Part shown: piece after piece, positions 8,231 through 16,333 of the stretch
How the letters are laid out: each line of letters begins with the position of its first letter
Numbering within the stretch: the first letter of the stretch is position 1
DNA from: an uncultured Anaeroplasma sp.
GTDB taxonomy: Bacteria > Bacillota_I > Bacilli_A > Acholeplasmatales > Anaeroplasmataceae
Assembly: GCA_934216145.1 (NCBI GenBank)
Contig: CAKQBG010000027.1
Coordinates: forward strand, 1-23,850
Length of the DNA: 23,850 bases
Direction of reading: 5' to 3'
Made by a program: the position numbers and the translations under genes
Notes under the pieces: generated by a model
What the model saw: only the letters and a program-made list of their open reading frames with translations
What the model was told of the DNA's origin: nothing
The model's database searches: none

Positions 8231-8574
8231 TTTTATACTTCTCCTTACTTCACTTTTATATTTAAATAGTATATCACAATTTAAATTAAAAGTAATTAAA
8301 ATTCTTATATTTAGATATAAATTTTATTTTTCTTTCTATAATTAGTAATTTATATATAAATAGAAAATATGTAAACTTTAAATAAATAAAAATTAATTAA
8401 ATATTTTTCTTAAAAAAACTAAAATCAAGTAAAAAATTAAAGTTATTCATAGCAGTTATATTTTAGATACTTTTAATAGAAACTCACAACTTATAATTAA
8501 ACTATGTCATTTTCTATTTGAAATTATATTTAGAATAATATAGCTAATCTTTTCTTAAATGTTATAAAATACCT
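8231..8574. other. AT-rich intergenic region
   Basis: 344 bases without a supportable gene. The only signal I see is the minus-strand extended -10 box TGATATACT (8268-8276) about 37 bases before the 115-aa gene. No clear terminator hairpin follows the exporter gene ending at 8575. Confidence 0.6.
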
Positions 8575-10182
8575 CTATTTAGCATCTAAATTAATAATCC
8601 TACTATTTTCAAGTAAATCACCATAATGATTAATGGATAAAACCATCTTATCCTTAGCTACCTTATTAATAACATCAATAATATTCTTAGCAGTAACACT
8701 ATCAATTTTCGCATTCATTTCATCTAAAAATAAAATCTTACTATTTAATATAATCGCTCTAGCAATATTAAACAAGGATAATTCACCTGTAGAATAATCT
8801 GTAAGCTTAAATGGTACATTAATATCTTTAATTCTATCTAAGCCAACAAGTCTTAATACTTCATAAGTCTCTTCATCACTTATAGATGAATCTAATAAGG
8901 TAATTTCATCCTTAATTGTACCTAATGAGAAATAATAATCCTGATATACTATACCTAAATATTTTCTTTTCACATCATCACTTAATAAATAAGAATCAAC
9001 ACCATTAATAGTAACTCTACCCTTTATAGGCTTAATCAAGCCATATGCTAACTTAAATAATGTAGATTTACCACTACCACTTCTACCCTTTAAGGTTATT
9101 CTTTCATTATTCTCTATTTTTAAATTATAATTCTCAATAACATTTTCAACTCCATCATAAGAATAGCTAACATCCTTAAATTCTAATACTACCTTATCAG
9201 TAATTTCACAGTTCTTATCCTTAATTAAATCCTCTTCAAGCTTAAAGAATTCATTAATTCTATCAATAGCCGCTAAAGACTTTTGAATTGTCTGAAGCTC
9301 CATACCTAAATTTTCAATTGGAGTAAATAAATTAGTAATTAAATCAATAGTAGAAACAATCATACCAACAGTCATACCAAATAATTGATTATTTGAAGTA
9401 GATAAAACAATAATTAAAACAATTATAATTGTTTTAGCTATTTGCATAATAGGAGAAAACATTGCATCATAATTATTAGCCTTTTGATTAGTTTTAAAAT
9501 GACTATTTAATACCTTATCATATTTATTTTTTATCTCATCATATATTCTAAATGATTTAATAGTTGAAATATTATCTAAATTCTCTAATACTAAATTATT
9601 TACATTACCCTCAAGTTTTCTATTATCACTTTGAGCTTTATACATTCTTTTTCGAATCCACATTGTAAATAAAACAATAAAAGGAATAACTAAAAGTGTG
9701 ATAAAACCAAATAAAATAGAGAATACAAAAATAGAAATAACAATTCCAATCATCTTAAACATATCAATAGCCATAGATATAACACCTGATGTAATAAGAG
9801 TATTTATCTCTTCTACATCATTAGAGAAATAAGCTTCTAATGTACCATAATCATATTTAAAAAAATTAATATAAGCTAATCTATTAACCTTATGAAGCAT
9901 TTCTAATCTAATATTTTTACCAATTCCTTGAGAAATTACAACTAATAATATTTCCTTTAAAAAATCAATTAAACCTATAAAAATAAATAATAACATATAG
10001 AATAAAGCACATTTTAATAAATCATTTATATTTCCTGAAGGAATAACATCATCTACAATTATTCTTAATAATTGAGGAGGTACTAATGATAATAATGTTA
10101 CAGTAATGATAATTAAAATTGTAAAAATAAATACAAATATATGCTTCTTAAAATAATTAATAACACACTTTAAAACATTCAT
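8575..10182 (-). CDS. ABC exporter half-transporter, subunit with catalytic Walker B and degenerate signature
   Basis: Fused membrane and ATPase protein (535 aa) of the type I exporter class, likely half of a heterodimeric pump for drugs, peptides or lipids; the substrate is unknown. About six membrane helices span residues 12-290. The ATPase domain has Walker A GRSGSGKST (366-374), Walker B ILFLDE with catalytic E488, and H-loop H519. Its signature motif is degenerate, YSTGE (463-467) in place of LSGGQ, and the D-loop reads AKID. The defects complement those of the partner, giving one canonical and one degenerate ATP site, as in TM287/288-type exporters. The start overlaps the partner's stop by one base (TAATG), with AGGAGGT inside the partner's end. 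Confidence 0.9.
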   Translation of the reverse strand: MNVLKCVINYFKKHIFVFIFTILIIITVTLLSLVPPQLLRIIVDDVIPSGNINDLLKCALFYMLLFIFIGLIDFLKEILLVVISQGIGKNIRLEMLHKVNRLAYINFFKYDYGTLEAYFSNDVEEINTLITSGVISMAIDMFKMIGIVISIFVFSILFGFITLLVIPFIVLFTMWIRKRMYKAQSDNRKLEGNVNNLVLENLDNISTIKSFRIYDEIKNKYDKVLNSHFKTNQKANNYDAMFSPIMQIAKTIIIVLIIVLSTSNNQLFGMTVGMIVSTIDLITNLFTPIENLGMELQTIQKSLAAIDRINEFFKLEEDLIKDKNCEITDKVVLEFKDVSYSYDGVENVIENYNLKIENNERITLKGRSGSGKSTLFKLAYGLIKPIKGRVTINGVDSYLLSDDVKRKYLGIVYQDYYFSLGTIKDEITLLDSSISDEETYEVLRLVGLDRIKDINVPFKLTDYSTGELSLFNIARAIILNSKILFLDEMNAKIDSVTAKNIIDVINKVAKDKMVLSINHYGDLLENSRIINLDAK

Positions 10183-11867
10183 TATTCTCTACCTCCTACT
10201 AAATTACTAAAATCACTATCCTGTAATAATTCCTTATAGGAACCAAAAATATAGCTACCATTTTTTAGAAATAAGATCTTATCCATTTTTCTTAATATTT
10301 CATATTGATTATTAATCAAAACTAATATAGAATCCTTACATTCATTTAAAATATTTTTTGTAATTTCTTCGCCCATTTTAATATCAATAGCGTTAAATGG
10401 ATCATCCATAACAATAAGCTTTGGATTATTATAAACACCTCTTGCTATCTGTACTCTCTTTTGTTGCCCACCACTTAAATTTATACATGAATGAGATAAC
10501 ATTTCATTTTCCTTATCCTTAAATTCTTTAATATCATCATCAAGCATACTAATTTTTAATTCTCTATCAATATTTTTTGAATTATCAAAAGAAATATTAT
10601 ACTTTAAAGTATCATTAAAAATTTCACTTTGACTTGGAATATAAGAAATAAAACCCTCACCTAGTTCATTTCTAATCTCTTTAAGCTCAACACCATATAG
10701 CTTGATACTACCTTCATATTGATATAATCCTGATAAAGCGGCACCTAATGTTGATTTACCACTATGTATTATTCCACAAATACCTAATGCTTCTCCTTTT
10801 TTCAAATCAAAAGAAATATCTTTTAAAACAAAACTATCATCAAAACCAAATGACAAATTAGAAACAACTAATTTACCTTCATTTTCGTTTAATTCAATAA
10901 CTTTTTGTTCTTCTTTAGCTTCTAAATACACAGCACATCTTTTCCATGACACTTTTAATGTTGTTACAGCATTAAATATTTTACCAACCTTTGATGCCTT
11001 TTTCGCAACAAGAGTATAAGTAGTTAAATAAGCAGAAAATGTACCAATAAGCCAAACATTATTAATAACTTTCTCTCCACATAAATATATGACAAAAAAT
11101 AAACCAATTAACGCAATAGCTTGATAAGCTGGTTCTAACGATCCTTTAAAAATCATTGCTTTAATAGATTTTTTCTCTAAATCATTTTGAACATCATTAT
11201 ATTCCTTAAAATATCTAAAAGAAACTCCATATCCTCTATAATATATTTCATTCTTAAGTGAATTTAATGTAACATCCTTAGACTTAGAAAAAGCCTTTTT
11301 ATATTCAACTGTTGATTTATAAATAAGCTTTTTCATTACATTAGATACTGATATTGATAATATTAAAAACAAAGTTATAATTAATGTCACCTTTACATCC
11401 ATTACTAGCATAGATATAAAATAACCTAACATTAATATTAAACTATCATATATCTCAGTTAAAACCTTTCGAACCCCCTCAGCACTATCCTTTATATCGG
11501 ATAGATTTTTATTCATTATATCGCCCTTACTAGTCTTAGAAAAATCCTGAATATCGCTTTGAAGTAGATTATTAAAGGAAATAGTTCTCATTTCAAGAAC
11601 CATTCTATTAGAAAAATCTCTTACAAAATATCTCTTAAAATATCTATTAACCTGAATAAAAATAACAAACAATAAAAATGATAAAGCAAATAATATAATA
11701 TATTTAACATCAGATTGAGCCTTATATAAATCAATAAGCTTACCTTGAACTAATGGAACAAAAGCCATTAAACCATTATAAATAACACCTGTTATAGTAG
11801 ATAAAATGAATGATTTCTTATTTAATTTAAAATATGTACTAATCTTATCATATCTAATTTTACTCAT
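10182..11867 (-). CDS. ABC exporter half-transporter, subunit with intact signature and non-catalytic Walker B
   Basis: Partner half-transporter (561 aa) with about six membrane helices (17-290) and a C-terminal ATPase domain. Walker A is GIIHSGKST (365-373) and the signature LSGGQQKR (from 464) is canonical. The catalytic glutamate after Walker B is replaced by aspartate (VMDDP, D489), and the H-loop histidine is replaced by asparagine (LINNQ, N520). Its own site should therefore bind but hardly hydrolyse ATP, while its LSGGQ completes the active site of the other subunit. It overlaps the end of the marR gene by eight bases (ATGAGTAA) and the start of the partner by one, so the three genes are translationally coupled. 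Confidence 0.9.
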   Translation of the reverse strand: MSKIRYDKISTYFKLNKKSFILSTITGVIYNGLMAFVPLVQGKLIDLYKAQSDVKYIILFALSFLLFVIFIQVNRYFKRYFVRDFSNRMVLEMRTISFNNLLQSDIQDFSKTSKGDIMNKNLSDIKDSAEGVRKVLTEIYDSLILMLGYFISMLVMDVKVTLIITLFLILSISVSNVMKKLIYKSTVEYKKAFSKSKDVTLNSLKNEIYYRGYGVSFRYFKEYNDVQNDLEKKSIKAMIFKGSLEPAYQAIALIGLFFVIYLCGEKVINNVWLIGTFSAYLTTYTLVAKKASKVGKIFNAVTTLKVSWKRCAVYLEAKEEQKVIELNENEGKLVVSNLSFGFDDSFVLKDISFDLKKGEALGICGIIHSGKSTLGAALSGLYQYEGSIKLYGVELKEIRNELGEGFISYIPSQSEIFNDTLKYNISFDNSKNIDRELKISMLDDDIKEFKDKENEMLSHSCINLSGGQQKRVQIARGVYNNPKLIVMDDPFNAIDIKMGEEITKNILNECKDSILVLINNQYEILRKMDKILFLKNGSYIFGSYKELLQDSDFSNLVGGRE

Positions 11868-12306
11868 GCTTAAGCTCCATAAAGCCTGTCTTTCTAAGAC
11901 GCTTTGATTCTAAATAAACCTTATCTAATAGCTTTAAAAATTCTTCTCTTTCTAAATCTGATAAAACCTGAACACAAGCATTATAAAATTCCATTTCATG
12001 ATCATAAACCTCATTTTTAATTTCTAAAGCCTTATCAGTAGCCTTCATTAGTTTTTTTCTCATATCATAACTATCACTTTCAATAGTAATATAGCCTAAT
12101 GAAACAAGCTTTTTACTCATTCTAGTTACTAATCCTTTATCGACATTTAAATAATTTGTAACCTCACTAAAGCTTCTAAAATCCCTTTTAGTAATATAAC
12201 GCAGCATTTCAAATTCATTCTCATTTAAATTTGTTAATTCTTTATCAACTGAATTCTTATATAGAATCATATTTCTTACAATTTTAGTAATATTTCTTAT
12301 TTCCAT
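11860..12306 (-). CDS. MarR-family transcriptional regulator
   Basis: Winged-helix repressor of 148 aa, normal MarR size. The DNA-binding core is visible: FEMLRYITKRDFRSFSEV, then LNVDKGLVTRMSKKLVSLGYI as recognition helix, and DMRKKLMKATDKALE as the wing with its following helix. The amphipathic C-terminal helices would form the dimer. It is first in an operon with the two exporter subunits, so it probably represses them and itself until a ligand, perhaps the exported compound, binds. The ATG follows AAGGAG (12313-12318 on the other strand), and a perfect palindrome covers the promoter. Confidence 0.9.
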   Translation of the reverse strand: MEIRNITKIVRNMILYKNSVDKELTNLNENEFEMLRYITKRDFRSFSEVTNYLNVDKGLVTRMSKKLVSLGYITIESDSYDMRKKLMKATDKALEIKNEVYDHEMEFYNACVQVLSDLEREEFLKLLDKVYLESKRLRKTGFMELKHE

Positions 12307-12332
12307 ATTAATCTCCTTAATATTTAAATTAA

Positions 12333-12364
12333 ATTATAATCAAATTAGTTGACTAGTCAACTAA
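12333..12364 (-). promoter_or_regulatory. marR-ABC promoter with perfect palindromic operator
   Basis: TTAGTTGACTAGTCAACTAA (12345-12364) is a perfect 20-bp inverted repeat. Its TTGACT doubles as the -35 box (12355-12360), with TATAAT at 12333-12338 and a 16-base spacer. The operator covers the -35 box, so a bound MarR dimer would block RNA polymerase and give autorepression. Confidence 0.85.
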
Positions 12365-12380
12365 TATTATAAAAATATAT

Positions 12381-12411
12381 AAAAAAACATCCCTAACACT
12401 AGTTAAGGATG
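12381..12411 (-). terminator. Rho-independent terminator
   Basis: On the minus strand CATCCTTAAC pairs with GTTAGGGATG (one G-T pair) around TAGT, followed by seven T (plus strand 12381-12387). It lies just upstream of the marR promoter and would end transcripts from the decayed region at 12420-13073. Confidence 0.85.
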
Positions 12412-12574
12412 CTAAAATATTAAAATTAAATCATATTATAATGACATGTAAAAAAAACATTGTGAGATTTATCAGCAGATTCAATAAATAGCTTAAGCTT
12501 ACTCTTATAAGGCAATTTCTATATATTTCTTTTAAGATTAATATAAGTAATTACGATACCCTTATTGGATAAAA

Positions 12575-13073
12575 CTAGAATAAATCTATAAAACCAATAT
12601 TATAAATATTGATTTCAATAACTTGATCAAAAATTTTCGGAGTTATTTTATTATTATTTTTAGCAATATATAATGCCAAATATCCTGAAAATATTGCTGT
12701 AGCAAATGATGAACCACTACGTGTAGTAATATGCATTTCATTTTCAAGACCAATTACCAAAACATCTATATTACCCCCTGGTACAATAATCGGAATTTCA
12801 TTGATTTACAATATTCTAAGGCATTATGCAAATAAGTAGATGATATAATCCCATACGAATTACATACTCTAATAAAATATATATAAGGATCAATTCCAAA
12901 AATTGATTCCTTTTTTTAGAATTAGAACCAATTAATGAAGCCATTTGTGTTCCATGTCCTGTATAATCAGATGTATTATTTTCACTAACTGCATCATATT
13001 TTATTATTTCTTTATCAAAATATTTTTGGCAATTTTCATTGAAACCAGAATCAATAATAGCTATATAATCCAT
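12575..13073 (-). pseudogene. Subtilase (peptidase S8), decayed
   Basis: Remains of a subtilisin-like serine protease. In order on the minus strand they show the catalytic aspartate (IAIIDSGF), the catalytic histidine (DYTGHGTQMASLIGS), a middle piece in a second frame (GIDPYIYFIRVCNSYG, ALEYC), and the catalytic serine region in a third (VPGGNIDVLVIG, then GSSFATAIFSGYLALY). The first frameshift lies at a run of seven A near 12911-12917; eight A would join the frames cleanly. Near 12800 the frame changes again, and the segment that should carry the oxyanion asparagine (about 100 residues) is missing, so the product cannot be active. No ribosome site precedes the ATG at 13073, so the 5' end may be lost too. 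Confidence 0.8.
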
Positions 13074-13145
13074 GAGATAATGAAATGCCCGGATAATGTA
13101 AATCTTTTATATATTCTTTTGTTAACCGTAAAATATAAGACCAAT

Positions 13146-13232
13146 TCAAAATGTAAATAGCACCTGAATAATAGAACCATTTATTAAATGCCAAAATTCA
13201 AATAATGCTGAAGCAATTATTAAGATTATTCT
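13146..13232 (-). pseudogene. Possible CPBP-type membrane protease remnant
   Basis: A frame of about 29 codons on the minus strand reads ASALFEFWHLINGSIIQV followed by LFTF, then a stop, and continues after it as IGLIFYG. This recalls the FxxxH segment and next helix of CPBP (CAAX-like) intramembrane metalloproteases, a family common near peptide and bacteriocin genes. There is no start, no second metal motif and no ribosome site. Treat it as a weak trace of a lost gene beside the subtilase remnant. Confidence 0.3.
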
Positions 13233-13333
13233 ATTTAAATAACAATTAAGCTATACTATAAAAAAGTCTAAAAAATGTCCGCATCCCCAAAACAACATTT
13301 TTTAGTTAACATTTATAAAATATTGAAATTATA

Positions 13334-13798
13334 TTATATGAACATAATAAAATAGATAGGTAAAATTAATAAATTATTTTTCATTTCACAAATGTTTTTA
13401 TTACCAAAAACATATCCAACAGGTAATTTATAATTACCATCTAATGTTACAAGCTTTGGTATTGCTCTATAATTATTTTGATCATTACTAGACTTTATTT
13501 CAATTGGTAAAATATTTAAGCTTTCATAATTATTAATCAAAAAGTCAACTTCTCCAACATTTTTACTATCAAAATAAAATAAATCATGACCATGAGCAAC
13601 TAATTCCATAGCACATACAGTTTCATATACTGATCCAAGGTTAATGCCTTTATCATTATTTAATCTAGCATTTATATTATTTTTATATAGCAAATTAGTT
13701 AATATTCCAACATCATTATAATAAAGCTTAACTAAATTTTTACATAAAGATTCGTTTAAAGGAAATTGAGGATTACTTACTATATTTACCATTATCAT
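13334..13798 (-). pseudogene. C-terminal fragment of an AAA ATPase with DUF4143 domain
   Basis: About 150 codons matching the C-terminal part of the common two-domain ATPases with an AAA_14 ATPase and a DUF4143 nuclease-like domain: LVKLYYNDVGILTNLL, INLGSVYETVCAMELVAHGHDLFYFDSKNVGEVDF (given here in overlapping parts 13600-13700), then ILPIEIKSS. The GEVDF...IEIKS pair is the PD-(D/E)xK-like signature. The ATPase half with Walker motifs is absent. The frame overlaps the end of the AlbA_2 remnant, and no ribosome site supports its first codon, so it was probably joined there by a deletion. The natural C-terminus (LPIYFIMFI) is kept. It belongs to a different subfamily from the ATPases at 14663 and 22499. 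Confidence 0.75.
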
Positions 13799-14311
13799 TT
13801 ATTAATCCAAATGTTTTTAATATATCATTATTTAAAGAAATCCCAATTAATTTTTTTAGCTTTTCTTTAAAAGTTTCAAAATTTAAATCGCCATCATAAT
13901 CTAGTTGTTCATATGATAAATTTTTGCCTTCTAAAATAGCTCTATGCAATTCTAAAATAGCTCTATGCAATTCTAACAAATCCATCTCAACGGTCGAAGA
14001 ATCATTTTTTTTATAAGCCTTTGATTTATACATATATGGCTTATATAAGCCTTCATAGACAATAAGATTAATTGTATTATTATAATAATTACATTCAAAC
14101 CTAAAATTAGGTCGTGGTGAAATAGAATCGTTAATTTTATTTTCTAAATCTAGACAAATACCTTTAAATCACCATTTAATCCACCAACAGTTCCATCATC
14201 AGTATATCCAAATCTTATTATTCCGGTTCCAATATTTGAAAATGCGCTTACCGTCTTTAAAAAAGTGTTTGTTATTTCAGATTTAAATTCTAAAAATCTA
14301 TCTTCTTTCAT
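13773..14311 (-). pseudogene. AlbA_2 (Schlafen-like) putative DNA-binding protein, frameshifted and truncated
   Basis: From an ATG at 14311 (SD AGGTGAT) the protein reads MKEDRFLEFKSEITNTFLKT, then AFSNIGTGIIRFGYTDDG, then VGGLNG, the AlbA_2/Schlafen fold start found in bacterial 'divergent AAA-4' proteins. The frame breaks near 14165 at GTATTTGTC. One extra T would continue it as CLDLENKINDSI, then INLIVYEGLYKPYMYKSKAY, then DSSTVEMDLLELHRAILEGK. It ends at NDNGKYSK by running into unrelated sequence near 13780, whereas family members continue for some 200 residues more. A 21-bp in-frame tandem duplication repeats LELHRAI. So there are three separate lesions: frameshift, duplication and 3' deletion. 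Confidence 0.75.
13929..13970. repeat. 21-bp tandem duplication, two copies
   Basis: Two identical adjacent 21-bp units (13929-13949 and 13950-13970), followed by a partial third start TTCTAA. In the AlbA_2 remnant this doubles the residues LELHRAI in frame. It looks like recent replication slippage. Confidence 0.9.
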
Positions 14312-14403
14312 TCATCACCTACTTATAATATATCATATATGCAACGTATTTTTTTTCGTTGTGTTTACGTTTTTTTTATACTATCAAAATATTTAGAAAT
14401 GTT

Positions 14404-14434
14404 ATTTTATGTTAGTAAATTAATCGTTTGGCAA
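14404..14434 (-). promoter_or_regulatory. Promoter of the AlbA_2 pseudogene
   Basis: Minus strand TTGCCA (14429-14434) and TAAAAT (14404-14409) with a 19-base spacer. It lies 11 bases from the nearest CACATTTGTG repeat, the same geometry as at the ATPase gene promoter. A leader of about 90 bases would follow and holds a small hairpin (CAACG 14342-14346 with CGTTG 14357-14361). Confidence 0.45.
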
Positions 14435-14445
14435 TGACTTTTTAA

Positions 14446-14478
14446 CACATTTGTGCTGTTTTGTTGTACACATTTGTG
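14446..14478. repeat. 23-bp periodic CACATTTGTG repeats, two copies
   Basis: CACATTTGTG at 14446-14455 and 14469-14478, exactly 23 bases apart, with a GTACA-containing spacer and then GATTGATAATAAAT. The same array with three copies lies at 16002-16057 before the intact ATPase gene. It is probably a regulator-binding array. Confidence 0.8.
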
Positions 14479-14662
14479 ATTGATAATAAATAATATGCCC
14501 TGGATATTGATTAGCTTACAAAAAGAAAATAGACGTATTAATGGCGTATTTTTTTACGAAATGTTTATATATTAAATTTATTTTTAATCATTAATAATAT
14601 TTTCAAAGCTCTCTCAAAATGATTTATAATAATTCCATATAATCTAATTGCTTAAAATATTA

Positions 14663-15943
14663 TTAGTTTTTTAAACAGCCTATTGGTATAACAAATACAT
14701 CGTCTTCTCTTTTATATCCAAATTGACTACCAGTAATAACTATTTTTAAATCCGGCAATCTTAGTGGGCATTGTTTTTCTTTTTCATTGTATTCATTTAT
14801 CAATCTTTCAATTTCACATAGATGCTTAGCCCCTTCATCTATTTCCTTTGTTCCAAGTTTAAATTCAATCAATGCATACCTTCCATCCCTAAGATGTAAG
14901 ACTGCATCAGCTTCTAATCCATATCTATCATGATAATAAGATATTTCTCCGTTCATTTTTGATGAATATATTTTTAAATCTCTTATACATAACGATTCAA
15001 AAAGGAAACCTAGGGTTTTAAAATCAGTATTAAAATAATCAGGCGTAACACCTAAAGCAGCAACCGCTATTGATGGGTCAATTAGGTTTCTTTTATTACT
15101 AGCTCTTATGGCATCTTTTGAACGAATTGATGGACACCAAGCCGGTATATCTTCAATAATATAGAGTTTTTCTAAAGCCTCAACATAATCATAATATGTA
15201 GTCTTAGATATTTCAGTAGTTGAATTAACGTCAGCAAAAATAGTTTTTGTTTCTGCTAAAGTACAAATATTCCTTGAATATGATTTTAATATCTTTTCGG
15301 CCCATAATGGATTTCTTTTAACATTATCTATGTTAAAAATATCTCTATGACAAGTTTGGTAAAATAAATCATTTGCTATTTCTAATTGTGATTCTTGAGT
15401 TTTATTAAGTAAAGCTCTTGGCCAGCCACCCCTACAAATTGCAAAAATCAATTCATCAATAGACAATTTTGATTCCACAAAATTCATATTTTTCTTGCTG
15501 AACAACTCTATTAATGATATTTCTCCGGATGATTCATTACTTTCATACAAACTCATTGGATACATTTTTAATGTAGAAATACGTGTTGTACCTGTATGAG
15601 GTGTTTTAACATCTTGTGATGATGAACCAGTTAAAATATACAATCCCGATTCATTTCTATCATCAATAGATTTTCTAATGGCTCCCCAAATCTTAGGAGC
15701 ATCTTGCCACTCATCAAAAAGTCTTGGATTTTCACCGATAAGCAATTTAGATGGCATAGTTTCTGCAACAGCTAAATAATTTTCTCTTTTATCTTCATCT
15801 TGAAACTCAATAACACTTTTCGCTTTTTGCTTAGCTGTTGTTGTTTTACCACATCCCTTTGGGCCAATTATCAAGGTCGCACCAAATGAATCTAGTTTCA
15901 AATCTAACAAATCATCAGCTATTCTTTTTTTATAGTTTATCAT
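14663..15943 (-). CDS. AAA ATPase with DUF4143-type nuclease-like C-terminal domain
   Basis: Cytoplasmic protein of 426 aa with no membrane segment. The N-terminal P-loop ATPase has Walker A GPKGCGKT (27-34), Walker B-like RLFDEWQDAP with D77 E78, and a sensor LTGSSS (104-109). A middle winged-helix-like region follows (about 225-270), then a PD-(D/E)xK-like tail with GLEAD (342-346) and IEFKLG (359-364). This layout is that of the abundant ATP-binding proteins with AAA_14 and DUF4143 domains, whose role is unknown; nucleic-acid processing is the usual guess. The start at 15943 has GGTGAG as SD and a good promoter. A frameshifted paralogue lies at 22499-23775 in the opposite orientation. It seems monocistronic and carries the 23-bp repeat array upstream. 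Confidence 0.87.
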   Translation of the reverse strand: MINYKKRIADDLLDLKLDSFGATLIIGPKGCGKTTTAKQKAKSVIEFQDEDKRENYLAVAETMPSKLLIGENPRLFDEWQDAPKIWGAIRKSIDDRNESGLYILTGSSSQDVKTPHTGTTRISTLKMYPMSLYESNESSGEISLIELFSKKNMNFVESKLSIDELIFAICRGGWPRALLNKTQESQLEIANDLFYQTCHRDIFNIDNVKRNPLWAEKILKSYSRNICTLAETKTIFADVNSTTEISKTTYYDYVEALEKLYIIEDIPAWCPSIRSKDAIRASNKRNLIDPSIAVAALGVTPDYFNTDFKTLGFLFESLCIRDLKIYSSKMNGEISYYHDRYGLEADAVLHLRDGRYALIEFKLGTKEIDEGAKHLCEIERLINEYNEKEKQCPLRLPDLKIVITGSQFGYKREDDVFVIPIGCLKN

Positions 15944-15960
15944 ATTTTCTCACCAACTAT

Positions 15961-15990
15961 AGTATATACTTTAATTTATTCTTTTGTCAA
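15961..15990 (-). promoter_or_regulatory. Promoter of the AAA/DUF4143 gene
   Basis: Minus strand TTGACA (15985-15990) and TATACT (15961-15966) with an 18-base spacer, about 20 bases before the start codon. The three-copy 23-bp repeat array begins 11 bases upstream of the -35 box. Confidence 0.75.
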
Positions 15991-16001
15991 TTGCTTTTTA
16001 A

Positions 16002-16057
16002 CACATTTGTGCTATTTTGTTGTACATATTTGTGCTATTTTGCTGTACACATTTGTG
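16002..16057. repeat. 23-bp periodic CACATTTGTG repeats, three copies
   Basis: CACATTTGTG at 16002-16011, CATATTTGTG at 16025-16034 and CACATTTGTG at 16048-16057, each start 23 bases from the next. GCTATTTTG(T/C)TGTACA fills the spacers and GATTGATAATGAAT follows. It lies just upstream of the -35 box and is homologous to the two-copy array at 14446-14478. Confidence 0.85.
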
Positions 16058-16260
16058 ATTGATAATGAATGACATATCAAAAATATTAATTATTTTAAAT
16101 TATTGTTATATTAATCTAATACTCTAAATTTAAAAATCATTCATTTTTGATTAACCTAAAAAAACGGATTAAAAGCGTATTATTTCACTTCATTTATAAA
16201 ATGAATTTATTTTATTTGATTTATAATATTAGCTAATGGTTTCTTGCATACTACATTTTT
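16058..16260. other. Gene-free stretch with a conserved upstream block
   Basis: No gene is supported here. ACGGATTAAAAGCGTATT (16164-16181) followed by T-rich sequence resembles ACGTATTAATGGCGTATT (14533-14550), which lies at a similar place beyond the other repeat array. This extends the homology of the two upstream regions past the 23-bp repeats. The rest is plain AT-rich sequence. Confidence 0.5.
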
Positions 16261-16316
16261 TAAAAAATAAAAAATCCGAAAAGTATGGCAATTGCGACAT
16301 TTTCCCAGATTTTAAT
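16261..16316 (-). terminator. Terminator of the AKR/RibD-like operon
   Basis: On the minus strand AAAATCTGGGAA pairs with TTCGGATTTT (several G-T pairs) around a loop containing GCAATTGC, followed by TTTTTTATTTTTTA. It begins about 20 bases after the TAG (16334-16336) that ends the frame-restored RibD-like gene, which supports that restored end. Confidence 0.6.
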
Positions 16317-16333
16317 TATTTCTATCTGTCGAA

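Noticed and set aside
12420..12574. Possible last codons of a lost gene on the minus strand (ESADKSHNVFFTCHYN)
   Set aside because: The peptide is short, has no start and no family I can name. Only its position before the terminator at 12381-12411 hints at a former gene end.
14446..16057. CRISPR-like array from the regular 23-bp spacing
   Set aside because: There are only two and three units, the 'spacers' are also conserved, and no cas genes are present. The units lie next to promoters, so operator repeats fit better.
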